The translations under genes and the position numbers were made by a program. From Porites lobata (lineage: Eukaryota > Cnidaria > Anthozoa > Scleractinia > Poritidae), in contig CALNXK010000167.1 in NCBI GenBank assembly GCA_942486035.1, positions 1,087,501-1,151,500 of the forward strand: a stretch of DNA of 64,000 nucleotides. Reading direction: 5' to 3'. This document shows, in pieces, positions 1 to 15,100 of the stretch (position 1 is the first letter of the stretch; the number at the start of each line of letters is the position of its first letter). The notes under the pieces are model-generated. The model was given only the letters and a program-made list of their open reading frames with translations, was not told the DNA's origin and did not search any database.

Positions 1-3000
1 GGTTAACCCATGGTTTTAGTCCAAAAATGGCCATTTTTTCAACTTTTTTTTTGACGCAATATAGAGCAGGGAAATGTATTCTATGATATTCTAGAAAGAA
101 AAGACGCCTTTTTAAGCTATAAAAACAAGAAGTTCAAAAAGTCGAAAGATTGACATTTTTCCAAAGGGGTTAACCCATGGTTTTTGTCCAAAAATGGCCA
201 CTTTTCCAACTTTTTTTTTTAGGCAATATAGGCCAGAAAAATGTCTTTTATGACATTCTAGAACGTAAAAACGCCTTTGTAGGCTATAAAAACAAGAAGT
301 TCAAAAAGTCAAAAAAATTGACATTTTTCCAAGGGGGTTAACCCATGGTTTTGGTCGAAAACTGGCCATTTTTCCAACTTTTTTTTTTTACGCAATATAG
401 AGCACGAAAATGTATTCTGTGATATTCTAGAACGAAAAAACGCCTTTCTAGGCTATAAAAACAAGAAGTTCAAAAAGTCGAAAAATTGACATTTTTCCTA
501 AGGGGTTAACCCATGGTTTTGGTACAAAAATGGCAATTTTACCAACTTTTTTTTTTAGGCAACATAGACAAAGAAAATGTCTTTTATGATATTCTAGAAC
601 GTTAAAACGCCTTTCTAGGCAATAAAAACAACAAGTACAAAAAGTCGAAAAATTGACATTTTTCCAAAGGGGTTAACCCACCTTTCTAGGCTAAAAAAAC
701 AAGAAGTTGATAAAGTCCAAAAATTGACATTTTTCCACAAAGGGTTAACCCATGGTTTTGGTCCACAAATGGCCATTTTTCCAACTTTTTTTTTTACGCA
801 ATATAGACCACGAAAATGTATTCTATGAACTATGAATTCTACGTTGAACAAGAAGTTCAAAAGGTCGAAAAATTAACATTTTTCCAAAGGGGTTAACCTA
901 TTGTTTTGGTCCAGCAATGGCTATTTTTCCAATTTTTTTTTGACGCAATATAGACCAGGAAAATGTATTCTATGATATTCTAGAACGAAAAAAAAACGCC
1001 TTTCTAGGCCATAAAAACAAGAAGTTTAAAAAGTCGGAAAATTGACATTTTTCCAAAGGGGTTAACCCATGGTTTTAGTCCTAAAATGGCCATTTTTTGC
1101 AACTTTATTTTTTAGGCAATATAGGCCAGGAAAATGTCTTTTATGATATTCTAGAACGAAAAAACGCCTTTCTAGGCTATAAAAACAACAAGTTCAAAAA
1201 GTCGAAAATTGACATTTTTCCAAAGGGGATAACCCATGGTTTTCTTCCAAAAATGGCCATTTTTCAAACTTTAATTTTTGACGCAATATAGACCTGAAAA
1301 ATGTATTCTATGATATTCTAGAACGAAAAAAAAAACGCCTTTTTAGGCCATAAAAAAAAGAAGTTTAAAAAGTCGGAAAATTGACATTTTTCCAAAGGGG
1401 TTAATTCATAGTCTTAGTCCAAAAATGGCCATTTTTCCAACTTTTTTTTTTAGGCAATATAGGCAAGGAAAATGTCTTTTATGATATTCTAGAACGAAAA
1501 AATGCCTGTCTAGGCTATAAAAACAAGAAGTTCAAAAAGTCGAAAAATTGACATTCTTCCAAAGCGGTTAACCCATGGTTTTGGTCCAAAAATGGCCATT
1601 TTTCAAGCTTTTTTTTTGACGCAATATAAACCAGGAAAATGTATTCTATGATATTCTAGAACGAAAAAAGACGCCTTTCTAGGCCATAAAAACAAGAGAT
1701 TTAAAAAGTCGAAAAATTGATATTTTTTCAAAGGGGTTTACCCATGGTTTTAGTCGAATAATTTCCACTTTTCCAACTTTTTTTTTTAGGCAATATAGAC
1801 CAGGAAAATGTATTCTATGATATTTTGAAACGAAAAAACGCCTTTCTAGGCTATAAAAACAAGAAGTTCAAAAACTCGAAAACTGGACGTTTTTCCAAAG
1901 GGGTTAACCCATGGTTTTGGTCAAAAAATAACCATTTTTCCAACTTTTCTTTTTGGCACAATATAGGCCAGGAAAATGTCTTTTATGATATTCTAGAAGG
2001 TAAAAACGCCTTTCTAGGCCATAAAAACAAGAAGTTTAAAAAGTCGAAAAATTGACATTTTTCCAAAGGGGTTAACCCATGGTATTAGTCCAAAAATGGA
2101 CATTTTTCGAACCTTTTTTTTTAGGCAATTTAGGCAAGGAAAATGCCTTTTATGATATTCTAGAACTTAAAATCGCCTTTGTAGGCTATAAAAACAAGAA
2201 GTTCAAAAAGTCAAAAAAAAAGACATTTTTCAAAAGGGGTTAACGCTTGGTTTTAGTCCAGAAATGGCCATTTTTCCAATTTTATTTTAGGCAATTTAGG
2301 CCAGGAAAAAGCCTTTTATGATATTCTAGAACGTAAAATCGAATTTGTAGGCTATAAAAACAAGAAGTTCAAAAAGTAAACAAAAAAAGACATTTTTCCA
2401 AAGGGGTTAACCCATGGTTTTGGTCCAAAAATGGCCATTTTTAAAACTTTTTTTTTACGCAATATAGACTAGGAAAATGTATTCTATGATATTCTAAAAC
2501 GAAAAAATGCCTTTCTAGGCTATAAAAAAAAGAAGTTCAAAAAGTCGAAAAATTGACATTTTTCCAAAAGGGTTAACCCATGGTTTTGATCCAAAAATGG
2601 CCAATTTTTAAACTTCTTTTTTTGACGCAATATAGACCAGGAAAATGCATTCTATGATATTCTAGAACGAAAAAAACGCCTTTCTAGGCCATAAAAACAG
2701 GAAGTTTAAAAAGTCGAAAAAATTAACATTTATCCAAAGGGGTTAACCCATGGTTTTGGTCCAAAAATGGCCAATTTTCAAACTTCTTTTTTTGACGCAA
2801 TATAGACCAGGAAAATGCATTCTATGATATTCTAGAACGAAAAAAACGCCTTTCTAGGCCATAAAAACAGGCAGTTTAAAAAGTCGAAAAATTGACATTT
2901 TTCCAAAGGGGTTAACCCATGGTTTTAGTCCAAAAATGGCCATTTTTCGAACCTTTTTTTTTAGCTGATATAGGCCAGGAAAATGTCTTTTATGATATTC

Positions 3001-3199
3001 TAGAATTTAAAAACGCCTTTTTAGGCTATAAAAACAAGAAATTCAAAAAGTCGAAAAAATTGACATTTTTCCAAGCGGGTTAACCCATGTTTTTGGTCCA
3101 AAATGGCCATTTTTCAAACTTTTCTTTTTTACGCAATATAGACTAGGAAAATGTATTCTATGATATTCTAGAACGAATAAATGCCTTTCTAGGCTATAA

Positions 3200-6100
3200 A
3201 AACAAGAATTTTAAAAAGTTCAAAAAGTCGAAAAAGTGTCATTTTTCCAAAGGGATTAACCCATGGTTTTGGTCCAAAATGGCCATTTTTCCAACTTTTC
3301 TCTTTGACGCAATATAGGCCAGGGAAATGTCTTTTATGATATTCTAGAAAATAAAAATGCCTTTTTAGGGTATAAAATCAACAGGTTCAAAAAAAATAAT
3401 AAAATGACATTTGTCCAAAGGGGTTAACCCATGGTTTTGGTCCAAAAATGGCCATTTTTAAAAGTTTTTTTTTGACGCAATATAGAGCAGGAAAATGTAT
3501 TCTATGATATTCTAGAACGAAAAAACGCCTTTGTAGGCTATAAAAACAAGAAATTCAAAAAGTCGAAGAAATTGACATTTTTCCTAAGGGGTTAACCCAT
3601 GGTTTTGGTACAAAAATGGCCATTTTTCCAACTTTTTTTTTTAGGCAACATACACGAAGAAAATGTCTTTTATGATATTCTAGAACGTTACAACGCCTTT
3701 CTAGGCAATAAAAACATTAATTACGAAAACTCGAAAAATTGACATTTTTCCAAAGGGGTTAACCCATGGTTTTGGTCCAAAAATGGCCATTTTTCCAACT
3801 TTTTTTTTTAGGCAATATAGGCCAGAAAAATGTCTTTTATGATATTCTCAAACGAAAAAACGCCTCCCTAGGCTATAAAAACAAGAAGTTCAAAAAGTCG
3901 AAAAATTCGAATTTTTCCAAACAAGTTAACGCATGGTTTTGGTCCAAAAATGGCCATTTTTCCAACTTTTTTTTTGACGCAATATAGACCAGGAAAATGT
4001 ATTCTATGATATTCTAGAACGAAAAAACGCCTTTCTAGGCTAAAAAAACAAGAAGTTGATAAAGTCGAAAAACTGACATTTTTCCACAGGGGTTAACCCA
4101 TGCTTTTGGTCCACAAATGACCATTTCTCCAACTTTTTTTTTTACGCAACATATATTAGGAAAATGTATTCTATGATATTCTAGAACAAAAAAATACCTT
4201 TCTAGGCTATAAAAACAAGAAATTCAAAAAGAAGAAAAATTGACATATTTCCAAAGGGGTTAACCCATGGTTTTGGTCCAAAAATGGTCATTTTTCCAAC
4301 TTTTTTTTGACGCAATATAGACCAGGAAAATGTATTCTATGATATTCTAGAACGAAAAAAAAACGCCTTTCTAGGCCATAAAAACAAGAAGTTTAAAAAG
4401 TCGAAAAATTGAAATTTTTTCAAGAGGGTTAACCCATGGTTTTGGTCCAAAAATAGCCATTTTTTAAACTTTTTTTTTTAGGCAATATAGGCCAGGAAAA
4501 TGTCTTTTACGATATTCTAAAAAGAAAAACCGCCTGTCTAGGTTATAAAAACAGGAAGTTCAAAAAGTCGAAAAATTAACATTTTTCCAAAGGGGTTAAC
4601 CCATTGTTTTGGTCCAGAAATGGCCATTTTTCCAATTTTTTTTTGACGCAATATAGACAAGGAAAATGTATTCTATGATATTCTAGAACGAAAAAAAAAC
4701 GCCTTTCTAGGCCATAAAAACAAGAAGGTTAAAAAGTCGGAAAATTGACATTTTTCCAAAGGGGTTAACCAATGGTTTTAGTCCTAAAATGGCCATTTTT
4801 TGGAACTTTTTTTTTAGGCAATATAGGCCAGGAAAATGTCTTTTATGATATTCTAGAACGAAAAAACGCCTTTCTAGGCTATAAAAACAAGAAGTTCAAA
4901 AAGTTAAAAAATTGACATCTTTCCAAAGGGTTAACCGATGGTTTTCTTCCAAAAACGGCCATTTTTGCAAAGTTTATTTTTTGACTCAATATAGACCAGA
5001 AAAATGTATTCTATGATATTCTAGAACGAAAAAAAAACGCCTTTTTAGGCCATAAAAAAAGAAGTTTAAAAAGTCGGAAAATTGACACTTTTCCAAAGGG
5101 GTTAACTAGTGGTTTTAGTCCAAAAATGGCCATTTTTCCAACTTTTTTTTTTAGGCAATATAGGCCAGGAAAATGTCTTTTATGATATTGCAGAACGAAA
5201 AAATGCCTGTCTAGGCTATAAAAACAAGAAGTTCAAGAAGTCGAAAAATTGACATTTTTCCAAAGGGGTTAACCCATGGTTTTGGTCCAAAAAAAGCCAT
5301 TTTTCAAGCTTTTTTTTTGACGCAATATAAACCAGGAAAATGTATTCTATGATATTCTAGAACGAAAAAAGACGCCTTTCCAGGCCATAAAAACAAGAAG
5401 TTTAAAAAGTCGAAAAATTGATATTTTTTCAAAGGGGTTTACCCATGGTTTTAGTCAAAAATTTCCACTTTTCCAACTTTTTTTTTTTAGGCAATAGAGA
5501 CCAGGAAAATGTATTCTATGATATTTTAAAACAAGAAAAATGACTTTCTAGGCTATAAAAACAAGAAGTTCAAAAAGTCGAAAAATAAATATTTTTCCAA
5601 AGGGGTTAACCCATGGTTTTGGTCCAAAAATAACCATTTTTCCAACTTTTTTTTTTGTCACAATATAGGCCAGGAAAATGTCTTTTATGATATTCTAGAA
5701 GGTAAAAACGCCTTTCTAGGCCATAAAAACAAGAAGTTTAAAAAGTCGAAAAATTGACTTTTTTCCAAAGGAGTTAACCCATGGTTTTAGTCCAAAAATG
5801 GCCACTTTTCGAACCTTTTTTTTTTAGCTAATATAGGCCAGGAAAATGTCTTTTATGATATTCTAGAATGTAAAAACGCCTTTTTAGGCTATAAAAAGAA
5901 GAAATTCAAAGAGTCGAAAAAATTGACATTTTTCCAAGCGGGTTAACCCATAGTTTTGGTTCAAAAATGGCCATTTTTCAATCTTTTCTTTTTTACGCAA
6001 TATAGACTAGGAAAATGTATTCTATGATATTCTAGAACGAATAAATGCCTTTCTAGGCTATAAAAAAAAGAATTTTAAAAAGTTCAAAAGGTCGAAAAAG

Positions 6101-9100
6101 TGTCATTTTTCCAAAGGGGTTAACCCATGGTTTTGGTCCAAAAATGGCCATTTTTCCAACTTTTCTTTTTGACGCAATATAGGCCAGGGAAATGTCTTTT
6201 ATGATATTCTAGAAAATAAAAATGCCTTTTTAGGGTATAAAATCAACAGGTTCAAAAAAAATAATAAAATGACATTTGTCCAAAGGGGTTAACCCATGGT
6301 TTTGGTCCAAAAATGGCCATTTTTAAAAGTTTTTTTTTGACGCAATATAGAGCAGGAAAATGTATTCTATGATATTCTAGAACGAAAAAACGCCTTTGTA
6401 GGCTATAAAAACAAGAAATTCAAAAAGTCGAAAAATTGACATTTTTCCTAAGGGGTTAACCCATGGTTTTGGTCCAAAAATGGTCATTTTTCCAACTTTT
6501 TTTTGACGCAATATAGACCAGGAAAATGTATTCTATGATATTCTAGAACGAAAAAAAAACGCCTTTCTAGGCCATAAAAACAAGAAGTTTAAAAAGTCGG
6601 AAAATTGACATTTTTCCAAAGGGGTTAACCCATGGTTTTGGTCCAAAAAAAGCCATTTTTCAAGCTTTTTTTTTGACGCAATATAAACCAGGAAAATGTA
6701 TTCTATGATATTCTAGAACGAAAAAACGCCTTTCTAGGCTATAAAAACAAGAAGTTCAAAAAGTTAAAAAAATGACATCTTTCCCAAGGGTTAACCCATG
6801 GTTTTCGTCCAAAAAAAGCCATTTTTCAAACTTTTTTTTTGACGCAATATAAACCACGAAAATGTATTCTATGATATTCTAGAACGAAAAAAGACGCCTT
6901 TCTAGGCCATAAAAACAAGAAGTTTAAAAAGTCGAAAAATTGACTTTTTTCCAAAGGGGTTAACCCATGGTTTTAGTCCAAAAATGGCCACTTTTCGAAC
7001 CTTTTTTTTTTAGCTAATATAGGCCAGGAAAATGTCTTTTATGATATTCTAGAATGTAAAAACGCCTTTTTAGGCTATAAAAAGAAGAAATTCAAAGAGT
7101 CGAAAAAATTGACATTTTTCCAAGCGGGTTAACCCATGGTTTTGGTTCAAAAATGGCCATTTTTCAATCTTTTCTTTTTTACGCAATATAGACTAGGAAA
7201 ATGTATTCTATGATATTCTAGAACGAATAAATGCCTTTCTAGGCTATAAAAAAAAGAATTTTAAAAAGTTCAAAAGGTCGAAAAAGTGTCATTTTTCCAA
7301 AGGGGTTAACCCATGGTTTTGGTCCAAAAATGGCCATTTTTCCAACTTTTCTTTTTGACGCAATATAGGCCAGGGAAATGTCTTTTATGATATTCTAGAA
7401 AATAAAAATGCCTTTTTAGGGTATAAAATCAACAGGTTCAAAAAAAATAATAAAATGACATTTGTCCAAAGGGGTTAACCCATGGCTTTGGTCCAAAAAT
7501 GGCCATTTTTAAAAGTTTTTTTTTGACGCAATATAGAGCAGGAAAATGTATTCTATGATATTCTAGAACGAAAAAACGCCTTTGTAGGCTATAAAAACAA
7601 GAAATTCAAAAAGTCGAAAAATTGACATTTTTCATAAGGGGTTAACCCATGGTTTTGGTCCAAAAATGGTCATTTTTCCAACTTTTTTTGACGCAATATA
7701 GAGCAGGAAAATGTATTCCATGATATTCTAGAACGAAAAAAAAACGCCTTTCTAGGCCATAAAAACAAGAAGGTTAAAAAGTCGAAAAATTGAAATTTTT
7801 CCAAGAGGGTTAACCCATGGTTTTGGTCCAAAAATAGCCATTTTTTAAACTTTCTTTTTTAGGCAATATAGGCCAGGAAAATGTCTTTTACGATATTCTA
7901 AAAAGAAAAACCGCCTTTCTAGGTTATAAAAAAAGGAAGTTCAAAAAGTGGAAAAATTAACATTTTTCCAAAGGGGTTAACCCATTGTTTTGGTCCAGAA
8001 ATGTTCATTTTTCCAATTTTTTTTTGACGCAATATAGACAAGGAAAATGTATTCTATGATATTCTAGAACGAAAAAAAAACGCCTTTCTAGGCCATAAAA
8101 ACAAGAAGTTTAAAAAGTCGGAAAATTGACATTTTTCCAAAGGGGTTAACCAATGGTTTTAGTCCAAAAATGGCCATTTTTTGGAACTTTTTTTTTTAGG
8201 CAATATAGGCCAGGAAAATGTGTTTTATGATATTCTAGAACGAAAAAACGCCTTTCTAGGCTATAAAAACAAGAAGTTCAAAAAGTTAAAAAAATGACAT
8301 CTTTCCCAAGGGTTAACCCATGGTTTTCGTCCAAAAAAAGCCATTTTTCAAGCTTTGTTTTTGACGCAATATAAACCAGGAAAATGTATTCTATGATATT
8401 CTAAAACGAAAAAAGACGCCTTTCTAGGCCATAAAAACAAGAAGTTTAAAAAGTCGAAAAATTGATATTTTTTCAAAGGGGTTTACCCATTGTTTTAGTC
8501 AAAAATTTCAACTTTTCCAACTTTTTTTTTTTAGGCAATATAGACCAGGAAAATGTATTCTATGATATTTTAAAACGAGAAAAATGACTTTCTAGGCTAT
8601 AAAAACAAGAAGTTCAAAAAGTCGAAAAATAAATATTTTTCCAAAGGGGTTAACCCATGGTTTTGGTCCAAAAATAACCATTTTTCCAACTTTTTTTTTT
8701 GTCACAATATAGGCCAGGAAAATGTCTTTTATGATATTCTAGAAGGTAAAAACGCCTTTCTAGGCCATAAAAACAAGAAGTTTAAAAAGTCGAAAAATTG
8801 AAATTTTTCCAAAGGGGTTAACCCATGGTTTTAGTCCAAAAATGGCCACTTTTCGAACCTTTTTTTTTTAGCTAATATAGGCCAGGAAAATGTCTTTTAT
8901 GATATTCTAGAATGTAAAAACGCCTTTTTAGGCTATAAAAAGAAGAAATTCAAAAAGTCGAAAAAATTGACATTTTTCCAAGCGGGTTAACCCATGGTTT
9001 TGGTTCAAAAATGGCCATTTTTCAATCTTTTCTTTTTTACGCAATATAGACTAGGAAAATGCATTCTATGATATTCTAGAACGAATAAATGCCTTTCTAG

Positions 9101-12100
9101 GCTATAGAAAAAAGAATTTTAAAAAGTTCAAAAGGTCGAAAAAGTGTCATTTTTCCAAAGGGGTTAACCCATGGTTTTGGTCCAAAAATGGCCATTTTTC
9201 CAACTTTTCTTTTTGACGCAATATAGGCCAGGGAAATGTCGTTTATGATATTCTAGAAAATAAAAATGCCTTTTTAGGGTATAAAATCAACAGGTTCAAA
9301 AAAAATAATAAAATGACATTTGTCCAAAGGTGTTAACCCATGGTTTTGGTCCAAAAATGGCCATTTTTAAAAGTTTTTTTTTGACGCAATATAGAGCAGG
9401 AAAATGTATTCTATGATATTCTAGAACGAAAAAACGCCTTTGTAGGCTATAAAAACAAGAAATTCAAAAAGTCGAAAAACTTGACATTTTTCCTAAGGGG
9501 TTAACCCATGGTTTTGGTACAAAAATGGCCATTTTTCCAACTTTTTTTTTTAGGCAACATAGACGAAGAAAATGTCTTTTATGATATTCTAGAACGTTAC
9601 AACGCCTTTCTAGGCAATAAAAACATTAATTACGAAAACTCGAAAAACTGACATTTTTCCAAAGGGGTTAACCCATGGTTTTGGTCCAAAAATGGCCATT
9701 TTTCCAACTTTTTTTTTTAGGCAATATAGGCCAGAAAAATGTCTTTTATGATATTCTCAAACGAAAAAACGCCTCCCTAGGCTATAAAAAGAAGAAGTTC
9801 AAAAAGTCGAAAAATTCGAATTTTTTCCAAACAAGTTAACCCATGGTTTTGGTCCAAAATGGCCATTTTTCCAACTTTTTTTTTGACGCAATATAGACCA
9901 GGAAAATGTATTCTATGATATTCTAGAACGAAAAAACGCCTTTCTAGGCTAAAAAAACAAGAAGTTGATAAAGTCGAAAAACTGACATTTTTCCACAGGG
10001 GTTAACCCATGCTTTTGGTCCACAAATGACCATTTTTCCAACTTTTTTTTTTACGCAATATATATTAGGAAAATGTATTCTATGATATTCTAGAACAAAA
10101 AAATACCTTTCTAGGCTATAAAAACAAGAAATTCAAAAAGAAGAAAAATTGACATTTTTCCAAAGGGGTTAACCCATGGTTTTGGTCCAAAAATGGTCAT
10201 TTTTCCAACTTTTTTTTGACGCAATATAGACCAGGAAAATGTATTCTGTGATATTCTAGAACGAAAAAAAAACGCCTTTCTAGGCCATAAAAACAAGAAG
10301 TTTAACAAGTCGAAAAATTGAAATTTTTCCAAGAGGGTTAACCCATGGTTTTGGTCCAAAAATAGCCATTTTTTAAACTTTTTTTTTTAGGCAATATAGG
10401 CCAGGAAAATGTCTTTTACGATATTCTAAAAAGAAAAACCGCCTTTCTAGGTTATAAAAAAAGGAAGTTCAAAAAGTGGAAAAATTAACATTTTTCCAAA
10501 GGGGTTAACCCATTGTTTTGGTCCAGAAATGGCCATTTTTCCAATTTTTTTTTGACGCAATATAGACAAGGAAAATGTATTCTATGATATTCTAGAACGA
10601 AAAAAAAACGCCTTTCTAGGCCATAAAAACAAGAAGTTTAAAAAGTCGGAAAATTGACATTTTTCCAAAGGGGTTAACCAATGGTTTTAGTCCTAAAATG
10701 GCCATTTTTTGGAACTTTTTTTTTAGGCAATATAGGCCAGGAAAATGTCTTTTATGATATTCTAGAACGAAAAAACGCCTTTCTAGGCTATAAAAACAAG
10801 AAGTTCAAAAAGTTAAAAAATTGACATATTTCCAAAGGGTTAACCCATGGTTTTCTTCCAAAAACGGCCATTTTTGCAAAGTTTATTTTTTGACTCAATA
10901 TAGACCAGAAAAATGTATTCTATGATATTCTAGAACGAAAAAAAAACGCCTTTTTAGGCCATAAAAAAAGAAGTTTAAAAAGTCGGAAAATCCAAAGGGG
11001 TTAACTCGTGGTTTTAGTCCAAAAATGGCCATTTTTCCAACTTTTTTTTTTAGGCAATATAGGCCAGGAAAATGTCTTTTATGATATTGCAGAACGAAAA
11101 AATGCCTGTCTAGGCTATAAAAACAAGAAGTTCAACAAGTCGAAAAATTGACATTTTTCCAAAGGGGTTAACCCATGGTTTTGGTCCAAAAAAAGCCATT
11201 TTTCAAGCTTTTTTTTGACGCAATATAAACCAGGAAAATGTATTCTATGATATTCTAAAACGAAAAAAGACGCCTTTCCAGGCCATAAAAACAAGAAGTT
11301 TAAAAAGTCGAAAAATTGATATTTTTTCAAAGGGGTTTACCCACGGTTTTAGTCAAAAATTTCCACTTTTCCAACTTTTTTTTTTTAGGCAATAGAGACC
11401 AGGAAAATGTATTCTATGATATTTGAAAACGAGAAAAATGACTTTCTAGGCTATAAAAACAAGAAGTTCAAAAAGTCGAAAAATAAATATTTTTCCAAAG
11501 GGGTTAACCCATGGTTTTGGTCCAAAAATAACCATTTTTCCAACTTTTTTTTTTGTCACAATATAGGCCAGGAAAATGTCTTTTATGATATTCTAGAAGG
11601 TAAAAACGCCTTTCTAGGCCATAAAAACAAGAAGTTTAAAAAGTCGAAAAATTGACATTTTTCCAAAGGGGTTAACCCATGGTTTTAGTCCAAAAATGGC
11701 CACTTTTCGAACCCTTTTTTTTTAGCTAATATGGGCCAGGAAAATGTCTTTCATGATATTCTAGAATGTAAAAACGCCTTTTTAGGCTATAAAAAGAAGA
11801 AATTCAAAGAGTCAAATTGACATTTTTCCAAGCGGGTTAACCCATGGTTTTGGTTCAAAAATGGCCATTTTTCAATCTTTTCATTTTTACGCAATATAGA
11901 CTAGGAAAATGTATTCTATGATATTCTAGAACGAATAAATGCCTTTCTAGGCTATAAAAAAAAAGAATTTTAAAAAGTTCAAAAGGTCGAAAAAGTGTCA
12001 TTTTTCCAAAGGGGTTAACCCATGGTTTTGGTCCAAAAATGGCCATTTTTCCAACTTTTCTTTTTGACGCAATATAGGCCAGGGAAATGTCTTTTATGAT

Positions 12101-15100
12101 ATTCTAGAAAATAAAAATGCCTTTTTAGGGTATAAAATCAACAGGTTCAAAAAAAAATAATAAAATGACATTTGTCCAAAGGGGTTAACCCATGGTTTTG
12201 GTCCAAAAATGGCCATTTTTAAAAGTTTTTTTTTGACGCAATATAGAGCAGGAAAATGTATTCTATGATATTCTAGAACGAAAAAACGCCTTTGTAGGCT
12301 ATAAAAACAAGAAATTCAAAAAGTCGAAAAATTGACATTTTTCCTAAGGGGTTAACCCATGGGTTTGGTACAAAAATGGCCATTTTTCCAACTTTTTTTT
12401 TTAGGCAACATAGACGAAGAAAATGTCTTTTATGATATTCTAGAACGTTAAAACGCCTTTCTAGGCAATAAAAACATTAATTACGAAAACTCGAAAAATT
12501 GACATTTTTCCAACTTTTTTTTTTAGGCAATATAGGCCAGAAAAATGTCTTTTATGATATTCTCAAACGAAAAAACGCCTCCCTAGGCTATAAAAACAAG
12601 AAGTTCAAAAAGTCGAAAAATTCGAATTTTTCCAAACAGGTTAACCCATGGTTTTGGTCCAAAAATGGCCATTTTTCCAACTTTTTTTTTGACGCAATAT
12701 AGACCAGGAAAATGTATTCTATGATATTCTAGAACGAAAAAACGCCTTTCTAGGCTAAAAAAACAAGAAGTTGATAAAGTCGAAAAATTGACATTTTTCC
12801 ACAGGGGTTAACCCATGCTTTTGGTCAACAAATGGCCATTTTTCCAACTTTTTTTTTTTACGCAATATATATTAGGAAAATGTATTCTATGATATTCTAG
12901 AACGAAAAAATACCTTTTTAGGCTATAAAAACAAGAAATTCAAAAAGAAGAAAAATTGACATTTTTCCAAAGGGGTTAACCCATGGTTTTGGTCCAAAAA
13001 TGGTCATTTTTCCAACTTTTTTTTGACGCAATATAGACCAGGAAAATGTATTCTATGATATTCTAGAACGAAAAAAAAAACGCCTTTCTAGGCCATAAAA
13101 ACAAGAAGTTTAAAAAGTCGAAAAATTGAAATTTTTCCAAGAGGGTTAACCCATGGTTTTGGTCCAAAAATAGCCATTTTTTAAACTTTTTTTTTTAGGC
13201 AATATAGGCCAGGAAAATGTCTTTAACGATATTCTAAAAAGAAAAACCGCCTTTCTAGGTTATAAAAAAAGGAAGTTCAAAAAGTGGAAAAATTAACATT
13301 TTTCCAAAGGGGTTAACCCATTGTTTTGGTCCAGAAATGGCCATTTTTCCAATTTTTTTTTGACGCAATATAGACAAGGAAAATGTATTCTATGATATTC
13401 TAGAACGAAAAAAAACCGCCTTTCTAGGCCATAAAAACAAGAAGTTTAAAAAGTCGGAAAATTGACATTTTTCCAAAGGGGTTAACCAATGGTTTTAGTC
13501 CTAAAATGGCCATTTTTTGGAACTTTTTTTTTTAGGCAATATAGGCCAGGAAAATGTGTTTTATGATATTCTAGAACGAAAAAACGCCTTTCTAGGCTAT
13601 AAAAACAAGAAGTTCAAAAAGTTAAAAAATTGACATCTTTCCAAAGGGTTAACCCATGGTTTTCGTCCAAAAAAAGCCATTTTTCAAGCTTTTTTTTTGA
13701 CGCAATATAAACCAGGAAAATGTATTCTATGATATTCTAGAACGAAAAAAGACGCCTTTCTAGGCCATAAAAACAAGAAGTTTAAAAAGTCGAAAAATTG
13801 ATATTTTTTCAAAGGGGTTTACCCATGGTTTTAGTGAAAAATTTCCACTTTTCCAACTTTTTTTTTTTAGGCAATATAGACCAGGAAAATGTATTCTATG
13901 ATATTTTAAAACGAGAAAAATGACTTTCTAGGCTATAAAAACAAGAAGTTCAAAAAGTCGAAAAATAAATATTTTTCCAAAGGGGTTAACCCATGGTTTT
14001 GGTCCAAAAATAACCATTTTTCCAACTCTTTTTTTTGTCACAATATAGGCCAGGAAAATGTCTTTTATGATATTCTAGAAGGTAAAAACGCCTTTCTAGG
14101 CCATAAAAACAAGAAGTTTAAAAAGTCGAAAAAATTGAAATTTTTCCAAAGGGGTTAACCCATGGTTTTAGTCCAAAAATGGCCACTTTTCGAACCTTTT
14201 TTTTTTTAGCTAATATAGGCCAGGAAAATGTCTTTTATGATATTCTAGAATGTAAAAACGCCTTTTTAGGCTATAAAAAGAAGAAATTCAAAAAGTCGAA
14301 AAAATTGACATTTTTCCAAGCGGGTTAACCCATGGTTTTGGTTCAAAAATGGCCATTTTTCAATCTTTTCTTTTTTACGCAATATAGACTAGGAAAATGC
14401 ATTCTATGATATTCTAGAACGAATAAATGCCTTTCTAGGCTATAAAAAAAAGAATTTTAAAAAGTTCAAAAGGTCGAAAAAGTGTCATTTTTCCAAAAGG
14501 GTTAACCCATGGTTTTGGTCCAAAAATGGCCATTTTTCCAACTTTTTTTTTTGACGCAATATAGGCCAGGGAAATGTCTTTTATGATATTCTAGAAAATA
14601 AAAATGCCTTTTTAGGCTATAAAAACAAGAAGTTCAAACAGTCGAAAAAATTGACATTTATCTAAAGGGGTTAACCGATCGTTTTGGTCCAAAAATGGCC
14701 ATTGTTCGAACTTTTTTTCAACGTAACATAGGCCAGGGAAATGTCTTTTATGATATTCTAGAAAGTAAAAATGCCTTTTTTGGCTATAAAAACAAGAAGT
14801 TCAAAAGGTCGAAAAATTGACATTTTTTATAAGGGGTTAACGCATGGTTTTAGTCCAGAAATGGCCATTTTTCCAAGTTGTTTTTTTTAGGCACTTTAGG
14901 CAAGGAAAATGTCTTTTATGATATTCTAGAACGTAAAATCGCCTTTGTAGGCTATAAAAACAAGAAGTTCAAAAAGTCCAAAAAAGTGACGTTTTTCCAA
15001 AGTGGTTAACCCATGGTTTTGGTCCAAAAACGGCCATTATTTAAACTTTTTTTTTTACGCAATATAAGCCAGGAAAATGCCTTTTACGATATTCTAAAAA